Source of the DNA: JAFGBI01 sp964480725 | GTDB taxonomy: Bacteria; Myxococcota_A; Polyangia; Polyangiales; Polyangiaceae | Assembly: GCA_964480725.1 (NCBI GenBank) | Contig: CAYZQO010000001.1 | Coordinates: 1 to 64,000 of the forward strand | Length of the DNA: 64,000 bases | Reading direction: 5' to 3' | Shown: one piece after another, positions 35,480-43,065 of the stretch | How the letters are laid out: each line of letters begins with the position of its first letter | How positions within the stretch are numbered: the first letter of the stretch is position 1 | Translations under genes and position numbers: made by a program | Notes under the pieces: generated by a model | Told to the model about the DNA's origin: nothing | Database searches by the model: none | Seen by the model: the letters and a program-made list of their open reading frames with translations, nothing else

Positions 35480-36157
35480 ATGACCCAGGACGAAGCCAAA
35501 CGCCTCGCCGCCGAAAGCGCGCTGTCCCACCTCCCGGACCAGGGCGTGATCGGCCTCGGCTCCGGGTCCACCGCGCGCCTCTTCATCCAAGGCGTGGCCG
35601 AGCTCGTGCGCTCCGGTCGCCGCCTCATCGGCGTGCCGACGAGCTCGGACAGCCGCGATCTGGCCGAATCCCTCGGCATCCCGCTGCTCACGGAGGCGGG
35701 CCCCTGGCCGATCGAGGTCAATGTCGACGGGGCCGACGAGGTGTCCCCGTCGCTCGATCTCATCAAGGGCGGCGGCGGCTTCCTCACCCGCGAGAAGGTG
35801 GTGAACGAGGCGGCGCGCATCAACGTCGTCGTGGTCGACGAGTCGAAGCTGGTGCCGGCGCTCGGAACGGGCTTCCCCATTCCCGTCGAGGTGCTCGCCT
35901 TCGGGCACCACAACACAGCGGCGGCGCTAGCGCGCTTCGGCGAGGTCAAGCTCCGGCGGGTCGGGGGTCAGCCGTTCAGAACCGACACGGCCGGGTTCAT
36001 CTACGACGTGGTCACCGGACCGCTCCGGGATCCCCGTGAGCTCGACGCGGCGGTCCGCGCCATCCCGGGTGTGGTGGAGACCGGCCTGTTCCTCGGCCGG
36101 GCGGACCTGGTGCTGGTCGCCGGTGACACGGGCGTGCGCGAACTGCGCCGGGCCTGA
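35480..36157 (+). CDS. rpiA: Ribose-5-phosphate isomerase A
   Basis: ATG 35480 gives a 225-residue RpiA, the usual length. The family signatures are all present: GLGSGSTARLFI (phosphate loop), IGVPTSSDSR, the catalytic DGADEVSPSLDLIKGGGG block and TREKVVNEAA. It interconverts ribose-5-phosphate and ribulose-5-phosphate in the pentose phosphate pathway. It follows mutM and precedes a PP2C-type phosphatase gene after a 270-bp gap. The start is fixed by the absence of a sensible upstream Met in frame before the family N-terminus (TQDEAKRLAAESAL). Confidence 0.96.
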   Translation: MTQDEAKRLAAESALSHLPDQGVIGLGSGSTARLFIQGVAELVRSGRRLIGVPTSSDSRDLAESLGIPLLTEAGPWPIEVNVDGADEVSPSLDLIKGGGGFLTREKVVNEAARINVVVVDESKLVPALGTGFPIPVEVLAFGHHNTAAALARFGEVKLRRVGGQPFRTDTAGFIYDVVTGPLRDPRELDAAVRAIPGVVETGLFLGRADLVLVAGDTGVRELRRA

Positions 36158-36362
36158 CGCCGCCACAGGAACCGGCTCCCCGCCCCCCACCGGCCTCGGC
36201 GGCGGCCGTGAGGACCACGGCCGGCGCGCGGGCAGTCGCGGGCGGTGCCCTGACCCGGCCTCGGCGCGGCTCGACGACCTCGAGCTCGCTCTCCCCGGGG
36301 ACGATCCCCGCCCCTTCGAGCGAGGGCCCAGGAGGGGAACGGCCAGAAGCGCTCGCCTCGAT

Positions 36363-36394
36363 TGACACCCGAGCCGCCCGAGGCGACCATAACC
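36363..36394 (+). promoter_or_regulatory. Candidate sigma-70-type promoter upstream of the PP2C gene
   Basis: A TTGACA hexamer at 36363-36368 is followed about 18-20 bases later by a GACCAT/CATAAC stretch, about 35 bp before the chosen start at 36428. Spacing is slightly long and the -10 is poor, so this is only suggestive. Confidence 0.25.
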
Positions 36395-36427
36395 GAGGTT
36401 TTCGCTCCACCTCGGGAAGAACGGACC

Positions 36428-37201
36428 TTGTCGAAACCGCTGCGGATCGAGGTCGCTGGCCAGACCGACGTGGGCCGCAAGCGCAACCACAACGAGGACA
36501 ACTTCGCGATCCTCGCGGACTTTGGCCTCTACGTGGTCGCCGATGGGATGGGGGGGCACGCCTCGGGCGAGGTCGCCTCGAAGATGGCGGTGGACACCCT
36601 GCAGGAGTTCTTCTCCGCCACCGCCGAGGATCCCGAGCGGACGTGGCCCTACAAGATGGATCGGAGCAAGGGCTACGAGGAGAACCGCCTGATCACCGGG
36701 ATCAAGCTCTGCAACCTCCGGATCTACGAGGCCGCCCAGCGCAACTCCAAACAGCGCGGGATGGGCACCACGCTGGTGTCGCTCTTCGCCGTCGAGGACG
36801 GCGTCTACGTCGCGCACGTCGGGGACAGCCGCGTGTACCGCATCCGCGACGCCAGGCTCGAGCAGCTGACCGAGGACCACTCGCTGCTCAACGACTACAA
36901 GAAGATGAAGCACCTGACCGAGGAGGAGATCGCGAGCTTCCCGCACAAGAACGTGATCGTGCGCGCCCTCGGCATGAAGGACACGGTGAAGGTGGACACG
37001 CGCTTCGAGCTGCCGCGCGCGGGGGACACGATGGTCCTCTGCACGGATGGCCTCTCGGGACCGGTCCCCGACGCGGAGATCCTCCGCCTGACCGTGGAGG
37101 CGCCCGACCTGGCCACGGCGGCGAGCCGCCTCATCGACGCGGCCAACGTCGCCGGCGGTCCCGACAACATCACCTGCGTCGTCGCCCGCTGGATCGAGTA
37201 G
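36428..37201 (+). CDS. PP2C-family Ser/Thr protein phosphatase
   Basis: A 257-residue enzyme with the whole set of metal-binding motifs: RKRNHNEDNFA, VVADGMGGHASGEVA, GMGTTLVSLFA, AHVGDSRVYRIRD, LCTDGLSGPV and GGPDNITCVV. These place it with bacterial PppA/PrpC/Stp phosphatases that reverse Hanks-type kinase phosphorylation; no kinase gene lies in the window. TTG 36428 (MSKPLRIEVAGQTDVG) is preferred because it matches the usual family N-terminus; an in-frame TTG at 36362 would add 22 residues and overlap a TTGACA hexamer. Confidence 0.92.
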   Translation: MSKPLRIEVAGQTDVGRKRNHNEDNFAILADFGLYVVADGMGGHASGEVASKMAVDTLQEFFSATAEDPERTWPYKMDRSKGYEENRLITGIKLCNLRIYEAAQRNSKQRGMGTTLVSLFAVEDGVYVAHVGDSRVYRIRDARLEQLTEDHSLLNDYKKMKHLTEEEIASFPHKNVIVRALGMKDTVKVDTRFELPRAGDTMVLCTDGLSGPVPDAEILRLTVEAPDLATAASRLIDAANVAGGPDNITCVVARWIE

Positions 37202-37282
37202 CGACGACTCGGTTCACCCCCACTGACGGGGGAGGACCAGCCGAGTGGAGGGGGGATTGAACGCAATCGTGGCGGGCGCGCG

Positions 37283-37648
37283 TCAGGGCGGCGGCAGCAC
37301 GCGGATGGGCGCGGGAGGCTCGACGAGGACCGCGGAGCCCGAGATCGGGTAGAGCACGGCCCAGATGGCGAGGATCACCGCCAACATCACCAGGCTGGTT
37401 ACCAGGTAGGTCTGGATCGGCGGTTGGCGCTCCGTGCTCCAGCCGTCGGAGAAGAACTTGCCGCCGCTGCGGACGCGGAGCTTGCGCTGCACGCCGCTCA
37501 GCACGTCGGGCGTTTCGGGCTCCGCGCCGAGGGCGCCGCGCAGCAAGCGCCCGAGGTCGGCGTCGCCCTCGCCGAGGGCGTCCGGCGCCGGGTCCCCGAC
37601 GTCGGGGTCGACGGGAACTTCGCGTCCGCTCTCGTCCTCGGTGCTCAT
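37283..37648 (-). CDS. Small single-pass membrane protein coupled to the ECF sigma factor
   Basis: A 121-residue protein starting at ATG 37648, which overlaps the sigma factor TGA by four bases. It has an acidic N-terminus, a motif PDVLSGVQRKLRVRSGGKFF SDGWST read across a short stretch, one transmembrane helix (TYLVTSLVMLAVILAIWAVL) and a short Pro-rich outer tail. I recall similar proteins beside RpoE-like genes in myxobacteria. It lacks the zinc anti-sigma motif (HxxxCxxC), so an anti-sigma role is inferred only from coupling and topology. Confidence 0.7.
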   Translation of the reverse strand: MSTEDESGREVPVDPDVGDPAPDALGEGDADLGRLLRGALGAEPETPDVLSGVQRKLRVRSGGKFFSDGWSTERQPPIQTYLVTSLVMLAVILAIWAVLYPISGSAVLVEPPAPIRVLPPP

Positions 37649-38253
37649 CCGATCTTCTCTCCCATCGCACGCTCGACGGCGCCCTTGAGCATGGCGCGAG
37701 CGCGGTGAATGCGGCTCTTCACGGTCCCGTCGGGCAACCCGGTGATCTCGGCGATCTCCTCGTAGCTCAGATCCTCCACGTCGCGCAGGATCAGCGCCGC
37801 GCGGAAGTCGGGGTCGAGCTCCGCGATGCAGGCGTGCACGATCGCCTCGAGCTGGAAGCCCTCGACGAGGTGATCCGGGCGCGCCACGTCGCCGAAGGTG
37901 ACCCCCTTGGCCTCCTCGAGGGTGGCGCGCTCCGCCATCGGCTCGAGCTCCGCCTGCGAGCCCTCGTGGCGCCGGGCCAGGTACTTGACCCGGTTTTTAC
38001 AGAGGTTGGTCGCGATCCGGTAGATCCAGGTGCTGAGCTTGGAGTCCCCGCGAAACTGGTCGATGGCCTTGAAGACCTGAACGAAGACCTCCTGGGCCAT
38101 GTCCTCGGCCTCGCTCCGCCGCCCCACCATCCGGAAGACCAGCCGGAACACCCGCGTCTCGTAGGCCTGGACGAGCTCGTTGAACGCACGCTCGTCCCGC
38201 GCCTTCAGGCGCTCGACGAACCTCTGCTCGACGTTCTCAGGCGGTTCCGACAC
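37645..38253 (-). CDS. ECF (RpoE-type) RNA polymerase sigma factor
   Basis: Region 2 is clear (FNELVQAYETRVFRLVFRMV, AEDMAQEVFVQVFKAI, DSKLSTWIYRIATNLC), and region 4 has the helix-turn-helix YEEIAEITGLPDGTVKSRIH followed by RARAMLKGAV. GTG 38253 (MSEPPENVEQRFVERLKARD) is preferred; ATG 38358 would add a 35-residue leader that is poorly conserved in kind. It directs RNA polymerase to an unidentified stress regulon. Translational coupling to the small membrane protein downstream suggests a sigma/anti-sigma pair. A tRNA-Gln gene lies upstream in the other orientation. Confidence 0.92.
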   Translation of the reverse strand: MSEPPENVEQRFVERLKARDERAFNELVQAYETRVFRLVFRMVGRRSEAEDMAQEVFVQVFKAIDQFRGDSKLSTWIYRIATNLCKNRVKYLARRHEGSQAELEPMAERATLEEAKGVTFGDVARPDHLVEGFQLEAIVHACIAELDPDFRAALILRDVEDLSYEEIAEITGLPDGTVKSRIHRARAMLKGAVERAMGEKIG

Positions 38254-38522
38254 GTCCCACCAGCCGCACCCAAGGTAGATCGATTGCGCGGCGGCGTCGC
38301 GGTCCGCGCGCTCGCCGCCCACCCGCGGAGGGGACGAGCGGGCCGCGAGGCGGGACATGGGCAGCGGACAACCAAGCCCGACTCAGGGTTCCCGGGCCGG
38401 ACCGCGGGTGCGCCCCGCAGGGCGAGCCGTGCCGCTCGCGCGGGGAGTGCGCCCCGGCGCGCCTCGCTGGCGGCTCACCGCGGCGGACTTCGGGGCGAGG
38501 TGCTATGGTGCCCGCCGCTCCT

Positions 38523-38593
38523 TCCGGCGTCGTTCAAAGGCAGGACAAGGGACTTTGAATCCCTGAATCATGGTTCGATTCCATGCGCCGGAA
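38523..38593 (+). tRNA. tRNA-Gln (anticodon TTG)
   Basis: The sequence folds as a tRNA. Acceptor TCCGGCG pairs with CGCCGGA; D arm GTTC/GGAC; a five-pair anticodon stem AGGGA/TCCCT encloses the loop CTTTGAA, in which positions 34-36 are TTG (reads CAA, Gln); the T arm is CATGG TTCGATT CCATG. The discriminator base is A at 38593, followed by CC. Length 71 nt. It is single, not part of a tRNA array, and lies between the divergent ECF sigma operon and the DTW gene. Confidence 0.95.
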
Positions 38594-38763
38594 CCGTTTC
38601 CGTTCACGGCCTCCTGACCGGTAAGGACCGGCCGAGATCCGCCCCGCTGGCGTCGTTGCTCCTGCGCTCCGGTGCTCGTCGCGCCTAGCCAGCAAGGCGG
38701 CTTTCGGCCGGGTCGAAGGGGGGGTGAACGCATATGCGGAACCCGACCGCGGGCGGGCGCTGC

Positions 38764-39420
38764 TCACCCGCGGTCGCGCGACCCCGGCTCGGTGCCCGCG
38801 GGGGCTGCGGGGGCGCACGAGTGGTACCCGAACGTACCCCGCGCCCTGAGCCCCTGCTCGGCGAAGCGCCGGTACAGCTCGTGCAGCGCCCGCGCCGAGT
38901 CCGCGTCGCCGAGCCGCGCCAGCGCGTCCGCGATCGCCTCGATGGTGCTCCGGCTCTCCGCGGCGGGCGCGCGGCGCAGCCGGAGCGGCGGCGGCGGGGC
39001 AGCGGGCAGCACGAGCCGAGGCAGCGGCCACAGCGCGGGCACGCGGTGGAGCATGCGGCGCGCCTCGCGCCAGGTCCCGTCGAGGACCACGAGCCGCTGC
39101 GCCGCCGCCGCGGCCCCGCTCTCCGCGCCGCCGTCCGGGAAGAGGAGCGCCACGGGCGCGGGAGCGGCGGCGAGCCAATCCGCGAGCGCCTCCGACGCGG
39201 CGACCAGATCGTCTCCGCAATCGATCAGGCGAGCGGCCGGGAGCGCGAGCTGCGCGAGGCGCGCCGTCCCCGAGCTCCGGCGGGCCTCGGCGTGGTGGCG
39301 CAGGATCGCGATCTCGATCGGCGGCGCCAGGGTGGGAACGTGCGCGCAGACGCAGTAGGCGCGCACGAGCCAGCAGCGCGGGCAGCGACCGGGGAGCGCG
39401 GGATCGGTGCGGGAGCGCAA
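38764..39420 (-). CDS. DTW-domain protein (tRNA acp3U-transferase-like)
   Basis: A protein of about 218 residues. The N-terminal zinc-binding motif CPRCWLVRAYCVCAHVP and the DTW region (LVVLDGTWREARRMLH) define the family (TapT/DTWD), whose members transfer the 3-amino-3-carboxypropyl group to tRNA uridine. ERRSSGTARLAQLAL-like sequence (ARRSSGTARLAQLALP) is also typical. No ATG is in frame near the start; TTG 39420 is proposed, 33 bp after the PPOX stop. Gene order TPR - PPOX - DTW suggests one transcript. Confidence 0.85.
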   Translation of the reverse strand: MRSRTDPALPGRCPRCWLVRAYCVCAHVPTLAPPIEIAILRHHAEARRSSGTARLAQLALPAARLIDCGDDLVAASEALADWLAAAPAPVALLFPDGGAESGAAAAAQRLVVLDGTWREARRMLHRVPALWPLPRLVLPAAPPPPLRLRRAPAAESRSTIEAIADALARLGDADSARALHELYRRFAEQGLRARGTFGYHSCAPAAPAGTEPGSRDRG

Positions 39421-39452
39421 GGCGGCTTTCGTCCCTGGGGCACGGGGCAGGG

Positions 39453-41003
39453 TCAGGCGCCGCCGGGGACTGCGCCAGGCGCGGCGCCCCCGCGGAGACG
39501 GGCCACCGCGGCGAGCGCGGCGGCCTCTCCCTGTCGGATACAGTCTGGGATCCCCACGCCGTCGAAGGCGGCGCCGGTGACGTACAGCCCCGGCAGCTCG
39601 GCGAGCCGGGCCCGGATCCGCGCGACGCGCGCCCGGTGACCGACGACGGGCTGGGGGTTGGCCGCGACGTGCCGGAAGACGCGGCTGAGCCGCGGGCGCC
39701 CGAGCGAGCCCATCAGCCGCTCGAGCTCGGCGAGGGCGAGCTCGCCGAGCTCGTCGTCGTCGTGCTCGGCGAGGAGGGTCGGATCGCGGGCGCCGCCGAG
39801 GAACGCGCGGAGCAGCACGCTCCCCGTGGGGGCGCGCGCCGCCCACTTGGACGACACCCAGGTGGCGGCCATGATGCGCGCCTCTCCCCGGGGCACGATG
39901 AAGCCCACGCCATCGAGCGGGTGACGGACCGCCGCCGCGTCGAGCCCGAAGAACGCGGTGGCCGTGGACACGTAGGGGATCTGGGCGAGCTCGCCCGCGA
40001 GCCCGGCGTCCGGGACGAGGCGCGCGGCGACGTGGGCCGGGGCCGCCACCACGACGGCGTCGGCCGGCAGCCGCTCCGCCTCGCCGCAAGCGACGACGAA
40101 GCCCTCCGGGCCGTGCTCGATGGCGGTCGCGCCCACGCCGAGGTGCAGGGCGCCGGACGGCAGCCGCGCGACGAGCGCGTCGATGAGCGCGCCCAGGCCG
40201 GGACGCAGGGTCAGAAAGGGGCTCTGGGCCTGCTCGTCCGCGCGCCGGAGCCAGCGCAGCAGCTCACCGAGCCCGCCGCGCGACGCCGACGGCGCGGTCG
40301 CCGCACCGTCCGGCGCCGCCACCGGTCGACCCGCGGCCGCCCGCTGCGCGAGGAAGAGCCCGCGGACCAGGCTCCCGTGCCGCGCCTCCAGGCGGACGAG
40401 CTGGGGAAAGGTGGCCTCCGCGCTGAGCGCCTCGGCGTTGCCGGCGTAGATCCCGCCGAGCAGCGGCTCCGCGATCACCCGCGCCGCCTCGTCGCCGAAG
40501 CGCCGCCGGATGAAGCCGCCGAGCGCCTCCTCCTCGCCAGCGGGGCGGCCCCAGCCGCTCGGCAGCAGCAAGTCGCCGAGCGCACGCGCTTTTCCCTCCC
40601 AGCTCAACAGCGGCGTGCTCAGCATCGGTCCCAAGCGGGTGGGCACCGCGAGCGCCATGCCACCGGGCAATCGCTCGAGCCGCCCGCGCCAGGCCACGTA
40701 GGCGCTGCGCGCGAGGGGCGAGGCGAGCGCGTCGCCGAGCCCGAGCTCGCCGATGAGGCGAGTCGCCTCCGGCTTGGTGCGCAGGTACGCGTCCGGTCCC
40801 CCATCGAGCAGAAAGCCGCTCCGGCGCTCGGTCTCGATGTTTCCGCCGGGCCGCGCCCGGGCCTCGAGCACGGTGAGCGCGAGCTCCGGCGCCAGGCTCG
40901 CGATCCGGTGCGCAGCCGCCAGCCCCGTGATGCCCGCGCCCACCACCACCACCCGCGGCTGGCGCGCAGCCGGGCTCGACGCCTCCACCCGGCCGGCGGT
41001 CAT
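39453..41003 (-). CDS. hemG: Protoporphyrinogen oxidase (oxygen-dependent, HemY type)
   Basis: A 516-residue FAD enzyme of the HemG/HemY/PPOX family that makes protoporphyrin IX for heme. It opens with the dinucleotide motif VVVVGAGITGLAAAHRIA, then LEARARPGGNIETER and GFLLDGGPDAYL, and ends with the FAD-closing motif GLYVTGAAFDGVGIPDCI. The ATG overlaps the TGA of the preceding TPR gene (41000-41003). The gene is normal in length; only the oxygen-dependent class fits this fold. No other heme genes are in the window. Confidence 0.93.
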   Translation of the reverse strand: MTAGRVEASSPAARQPRVVVVGAGITGLAAAHRIASLAPELALTVLEARARPGGNIETERRSGFLLDGGPDAYLRTKPEATRLIGELGLGDALASPLARSAYVAWRGRLERLPGGMALAVPTRLGPMLSTPLLSWEGKARALGDLLLPSGWGRPAGEEEALGGFIRRRFGDEAARVIAEPLLGGIYAGNAEALSAEATFPQLVRLEARHGSLVRGLFLAQRAAAGRPVAAPDGAATAPSASRGGLGELLRWLRRADEQAQSPFLTLRPGLGALIDALVARLPSGALHLGVGATAIEHGPEGFVVACGEAERLPADAVVVAAPAHVAARLVPDAGLAGELAQIPYVSTATAFFGLDAAAVRHPLDGVGFIVPRGEARIMAATWVSSKWAARAPTGSVLLRAFLGGARDPTLLAEHDDDELGELALAELERLMGSLGRPRLSRVFRHVAANPQPVVGHRARVARIRARLAELPGLYVTGAAFDGVGIPDCIRQGEAAALAAVARLRGGAAPGAVPGGA

Positions 41004-41308
41004 AGCTCGGAGAGGGCGGCCTCGAGCTCGCGGAGCGTCTTGCCGTCGCCCTTGGCCTCGGCGACCTTCAGGCCCGCTTCGATCCAGTCCCGCGCCTCCG
41101 CGTCCCGCCCGAGGTCCATCAGCAGGCGCCCCGCGATGAAGTACATCGCCAGGTAGCCCGGCTCATCGCGCCGGAGCGCCGCGAAGACCTCGAGCGCCAC
41201 CTCGTTCCGCCCCTCCTTCCGGTGCTCGAGGGCGAGGGCGTAGCGCGCGAAGGCGTCGGCCTTCCCCGACTCGACGAGCTCGGTGAGCATGGCGAGGCGC
41301 GGGTTCAT
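41000..41308 (-). CDS. Small TPR-like protein
   Basis: ATG 41308 gives 102 residues that read as two or three tetratricopeptide-type helical hairpins: DAFARYALALEHRKEGRNEV, ALEVFAALRRDEPGYLAMYF and RLLMDLGRDAEARDWIEAGL. Such short TPR proteins act as adaptors. The stop overlaps the PPOX start by four bases, so it should be cotranscribed and coupled. The upstream leader holds a degenerate GGAACC repeat. The frame continues upstream through that repeat as a Ser/Gly stretch, but the Met start is preferred since it begins the helical part. Confidence 0.75.
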   Translation of the reverse strand: MNPRLAMLTELVESGKADAFARYALALEHRKEGRNEVALEVFAALRRDEPGYLAMYFIAGRLLMDLGRDAEARDWIEAGLKVAEAKGDGKTLRELEAALSEL

Positions 41309-41354
41309 GACGGGGAGGAACCTAGCGTCGGGGAGGCGCGCTGTCACCCGCGCG

Positions 41355-41456
41355 GGACCGGAACCGGAACCGGAACCGGAACTGGAACCGGAACTGGAAC
41401 CGGAACTGGAACTGGAACCGGAACTGGAACCGGAACTGGAACCGGAGCCGGGACCG
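41355..41456 (+). repeat. Degenerate GGAACC/GGAACT tandem repeat in a leader
   Basis: About 17 hexamers of GGAACC or GGAACT, with some GGGACC/GGAGCC at the ends. It is the same unit as the coding repeat at 1-134. Here it lies upstream of the TPR start (41308) and downstream of the small gene at 41494-41802 on the minus strand, so it is probably transcribed but untranslated. It could equally be read as Gly-Thr, Glu-Pro/Leu or Ser-Gly in different frames; none has a convincing start. Confidence 0.9.
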
Positions 41457-41493
41457 GAGCCGCTGCACCGGGTCGCACTCGCCTTGCGGGAGG

Positions 41494-41802
41494 TCACGCG
41501 ACGAACGGGCCGCCGGCGGGACCGCCGGAGCTCGTGGTGGCCGCGCCGCCGGGGACCGCAGCGGTGGCCGGCGGGGTGGCGGCTCCGGCTGCGGGGGCGC
41601 TCGTCGTGGCGGCGCCGGGCGTCGTCGCGCCGCTGGCAGGCGCGACGGGCGCGGGGGGTTCTTCCGCTGTCCGGCGGCGCCCGCCCCGTCCCGCGTAGAG
41701 GGACGGCACGACGGCGTCGGCGTCGCCCTCCCGCCAGCGGAGGTAGCTGACGGCGCGCCGCACGTCGTCGTAGGTCTTCCAGAAGAGGGTGAAGGCGCGC
41801 AC
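41494..41802 (-). CDS. Small protein with Pro/Ala/Thr-rich tail, unknown function
   Basis: GTG 41802 begins MRAFTLFWKTYDDVRRAVSY followed by LRWREGDADAVVPSLYAGRG, a compact charged and aromatic segment of about 40 residues that looks genuine. The remaining 60 residues are low-complexity Ala/Pro/Thr/Gly. I do not recognise the family. The compact start and its position on the same strand as the TPR-PPOX-DTW run suggest it might head that transcript, but a 185-bp gap with the hexamer repeat intervenes. Confidence 0.5.
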   Translation of the reverse strand: MRAFTLFWKTYDDVRRAVSYLRWREGDADAVVPSLYAGRGGRRRTAEEPPAPVAPASGATTPGAATTSAPAAGAATPPATAAVPGGAATTSSGGPAGGPFVA

Positions 41803-41899
41803 CGTCCCCGTCGGCCCCCCTCGCCGCCGATTTCGTGAAAAAGCGATCGACCGACGCGGCAGCGCGCTCGTCGTCCCTCGCCTCGCGACGTCTCCCGGA

Positions 41900-42010
41900 G
41901 GCACCGAGCTAGCGGGGGCGGACCCCGGCGGTCTGGCGAAGGGCAGCCAGCTAGCAATGGGTGGACCCAGGGGGTCCGCGCGGGGCAGCTCGCTAGCGGA
42001 CCGGGCTGCC
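41900..42010 (+). repeat. 42-bp tandem repeat, about 2.6 copies
   Basis: Units begin at 41900, 41942 and 41984, exactly 42 bp apart, each opening GGCA(C/G)CxxGCTAGC. The unit is 14 codons; on the plus strand one frame reads GTELAGADPGGLAK, GSQLAMGGPRGSAR, GSSLA. The CTAGC core recurs in each copy. No gene is supported across it, so it may be a remnant of a repeat-containing coding region or a recombination footprint beside the ATPase fragment. Confidence 0.7.
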
Positions 42011-42051
42011 GAGGTACCTCACCAGCGAGGCCTTCGCCCGCTCGGCCGCGC

Positions 42052-42267
42052 TCAACGGCCCCGATCGTACCAGCGGGGCGGGACCAGGATCCGCAAGGGG
42101 CGACGTGGCACCAGCGCGCCCGCGAGCTCTTGCCACTCTTGGATCTGCTGTTGTGAGAGCTCGGGGAGCAGTGCGACCTGGAACGCGGTCGATCCCTGCG
42201 CCCGAAGGTGGCGGTGAAACCACGCGGAGAGGTTGCGCCGGCCCCGGGTCACGTCGGAGCTGAACAT
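42052..42267 (-). CDS. Small hypothetical protein or gene fragment
   Basis: From ATG 42267 the frame reads MFSSDVTRGRRNLSAWFHRH, then LRAQGSTAFQVALLPELSQQ and QIQEWQELAGALVP. Composition is protein-like (aromatic, Gln-rich, mixed charges), unlike the Arg-rich shadows around it. The family is not recognised. It overlaps the 5' side of the ATPase remnant on the other strand, so both cannot be intact; the site looks like a junction between unrelated fragments. Confidence 0.35.
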   Translation of the reverse strand: MFSSDVTRGRRNLSAWFHRHLRAQGSTAFQVALLPELSQQQIQEWQELAGALVPRRPLRILVPPRWYDRGR

Positions 42268-42960
42268 GCTGACCAGCACGTCGGTGCCGCTCACGTCGCC
42301 CTGCCGCTGCGCGTGCTGGCGCTGATCGGCTCGGGGTGCCACCGGCTCTCGGAGATCGCGGGGCGACTGGGCAGGCCGCCCACCTCCCTCGCGCGGCCGC
42401 TCGCCTCGCTGGTCGAGCTCGGTCTGGTGCGGCGCGATCTCCCCTTCGGGGCGTCGCTGGCGGACTCCAAGCGAACGGCTTATCGCCTGGCCGATCCCTT
42501 CCTGCGCTCGTGGTTCCGGTTCGTCGAGCCGAACCGCTCGCGCCTCGAGGCCGGGCTCTTAGCGGCGGTGTCGAGCGAGGTCGAGCAGGGGCTCGCCCGC
42601 CACGTGGCGGGGACCTGGGAGGATCTCGCCCGCGATTCGGTGCCGACAGCAGGGTGTCACGGTCGAGCCTGGGGCGCAGCGGCCTCCTGGTGGGGCCCGG
42701 GGCTCGACCGCCGCCCGCTCGAGCTCGACGTCGTCGCCGAGAGCGCGAACCGAACCGAGCTCCTGGTCGGCGAGGTGAAATGGCAGGATGACGTCGACTG
42801 GCCTCGCGAGCTCGCCGCTCTCCGCAGCAAGGCCGCCCGACTCCCGCTCGCTCAGGGGCGCGCGGTGCGGCTCGCCTTCTGGTCCAAGCGCGCCCCGCGG
42901 CGCCTGCCCCCCGACGTCGAAGGTTTCACCCCCAGGCGGGTCCTCGCCGCGCTCCGTTGA
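42208..42960 (+). pseudogene. 5'-truncated ATPase, DUF234-type C-terminal domain only
   Basis: From about 42290 the frame matches the C-terminal half of archaeal-type/AAA ATPases with DUF234: a winged-helix part (VLALIGSGCHRLSEIAGRLG, ASLVELGLVRRDLPFG), then YRLADPFLRSWFRFVEPNRS and a nuclease-like segment (ELDVVAESANRTELLVGEVK). The P-loop domain that normally precedes this is absent, and the sequence upstream of 42290 is not family-like. The remnant still has an uninterrupted frame to TGA 42960, so the loss of the 5' part may be recent. Confidence 0.65.
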
Positions 42961-43065
42961 ACAGGAGAGATGAGCGCGCGCGCTCGCCGCCGCGTCGGTG
43001 AGCGGATTGCGGCCTCGGCGGCCACCGCGTCACGGCGGCGCCCAGGACCCACCGCCCGCTGCGGC

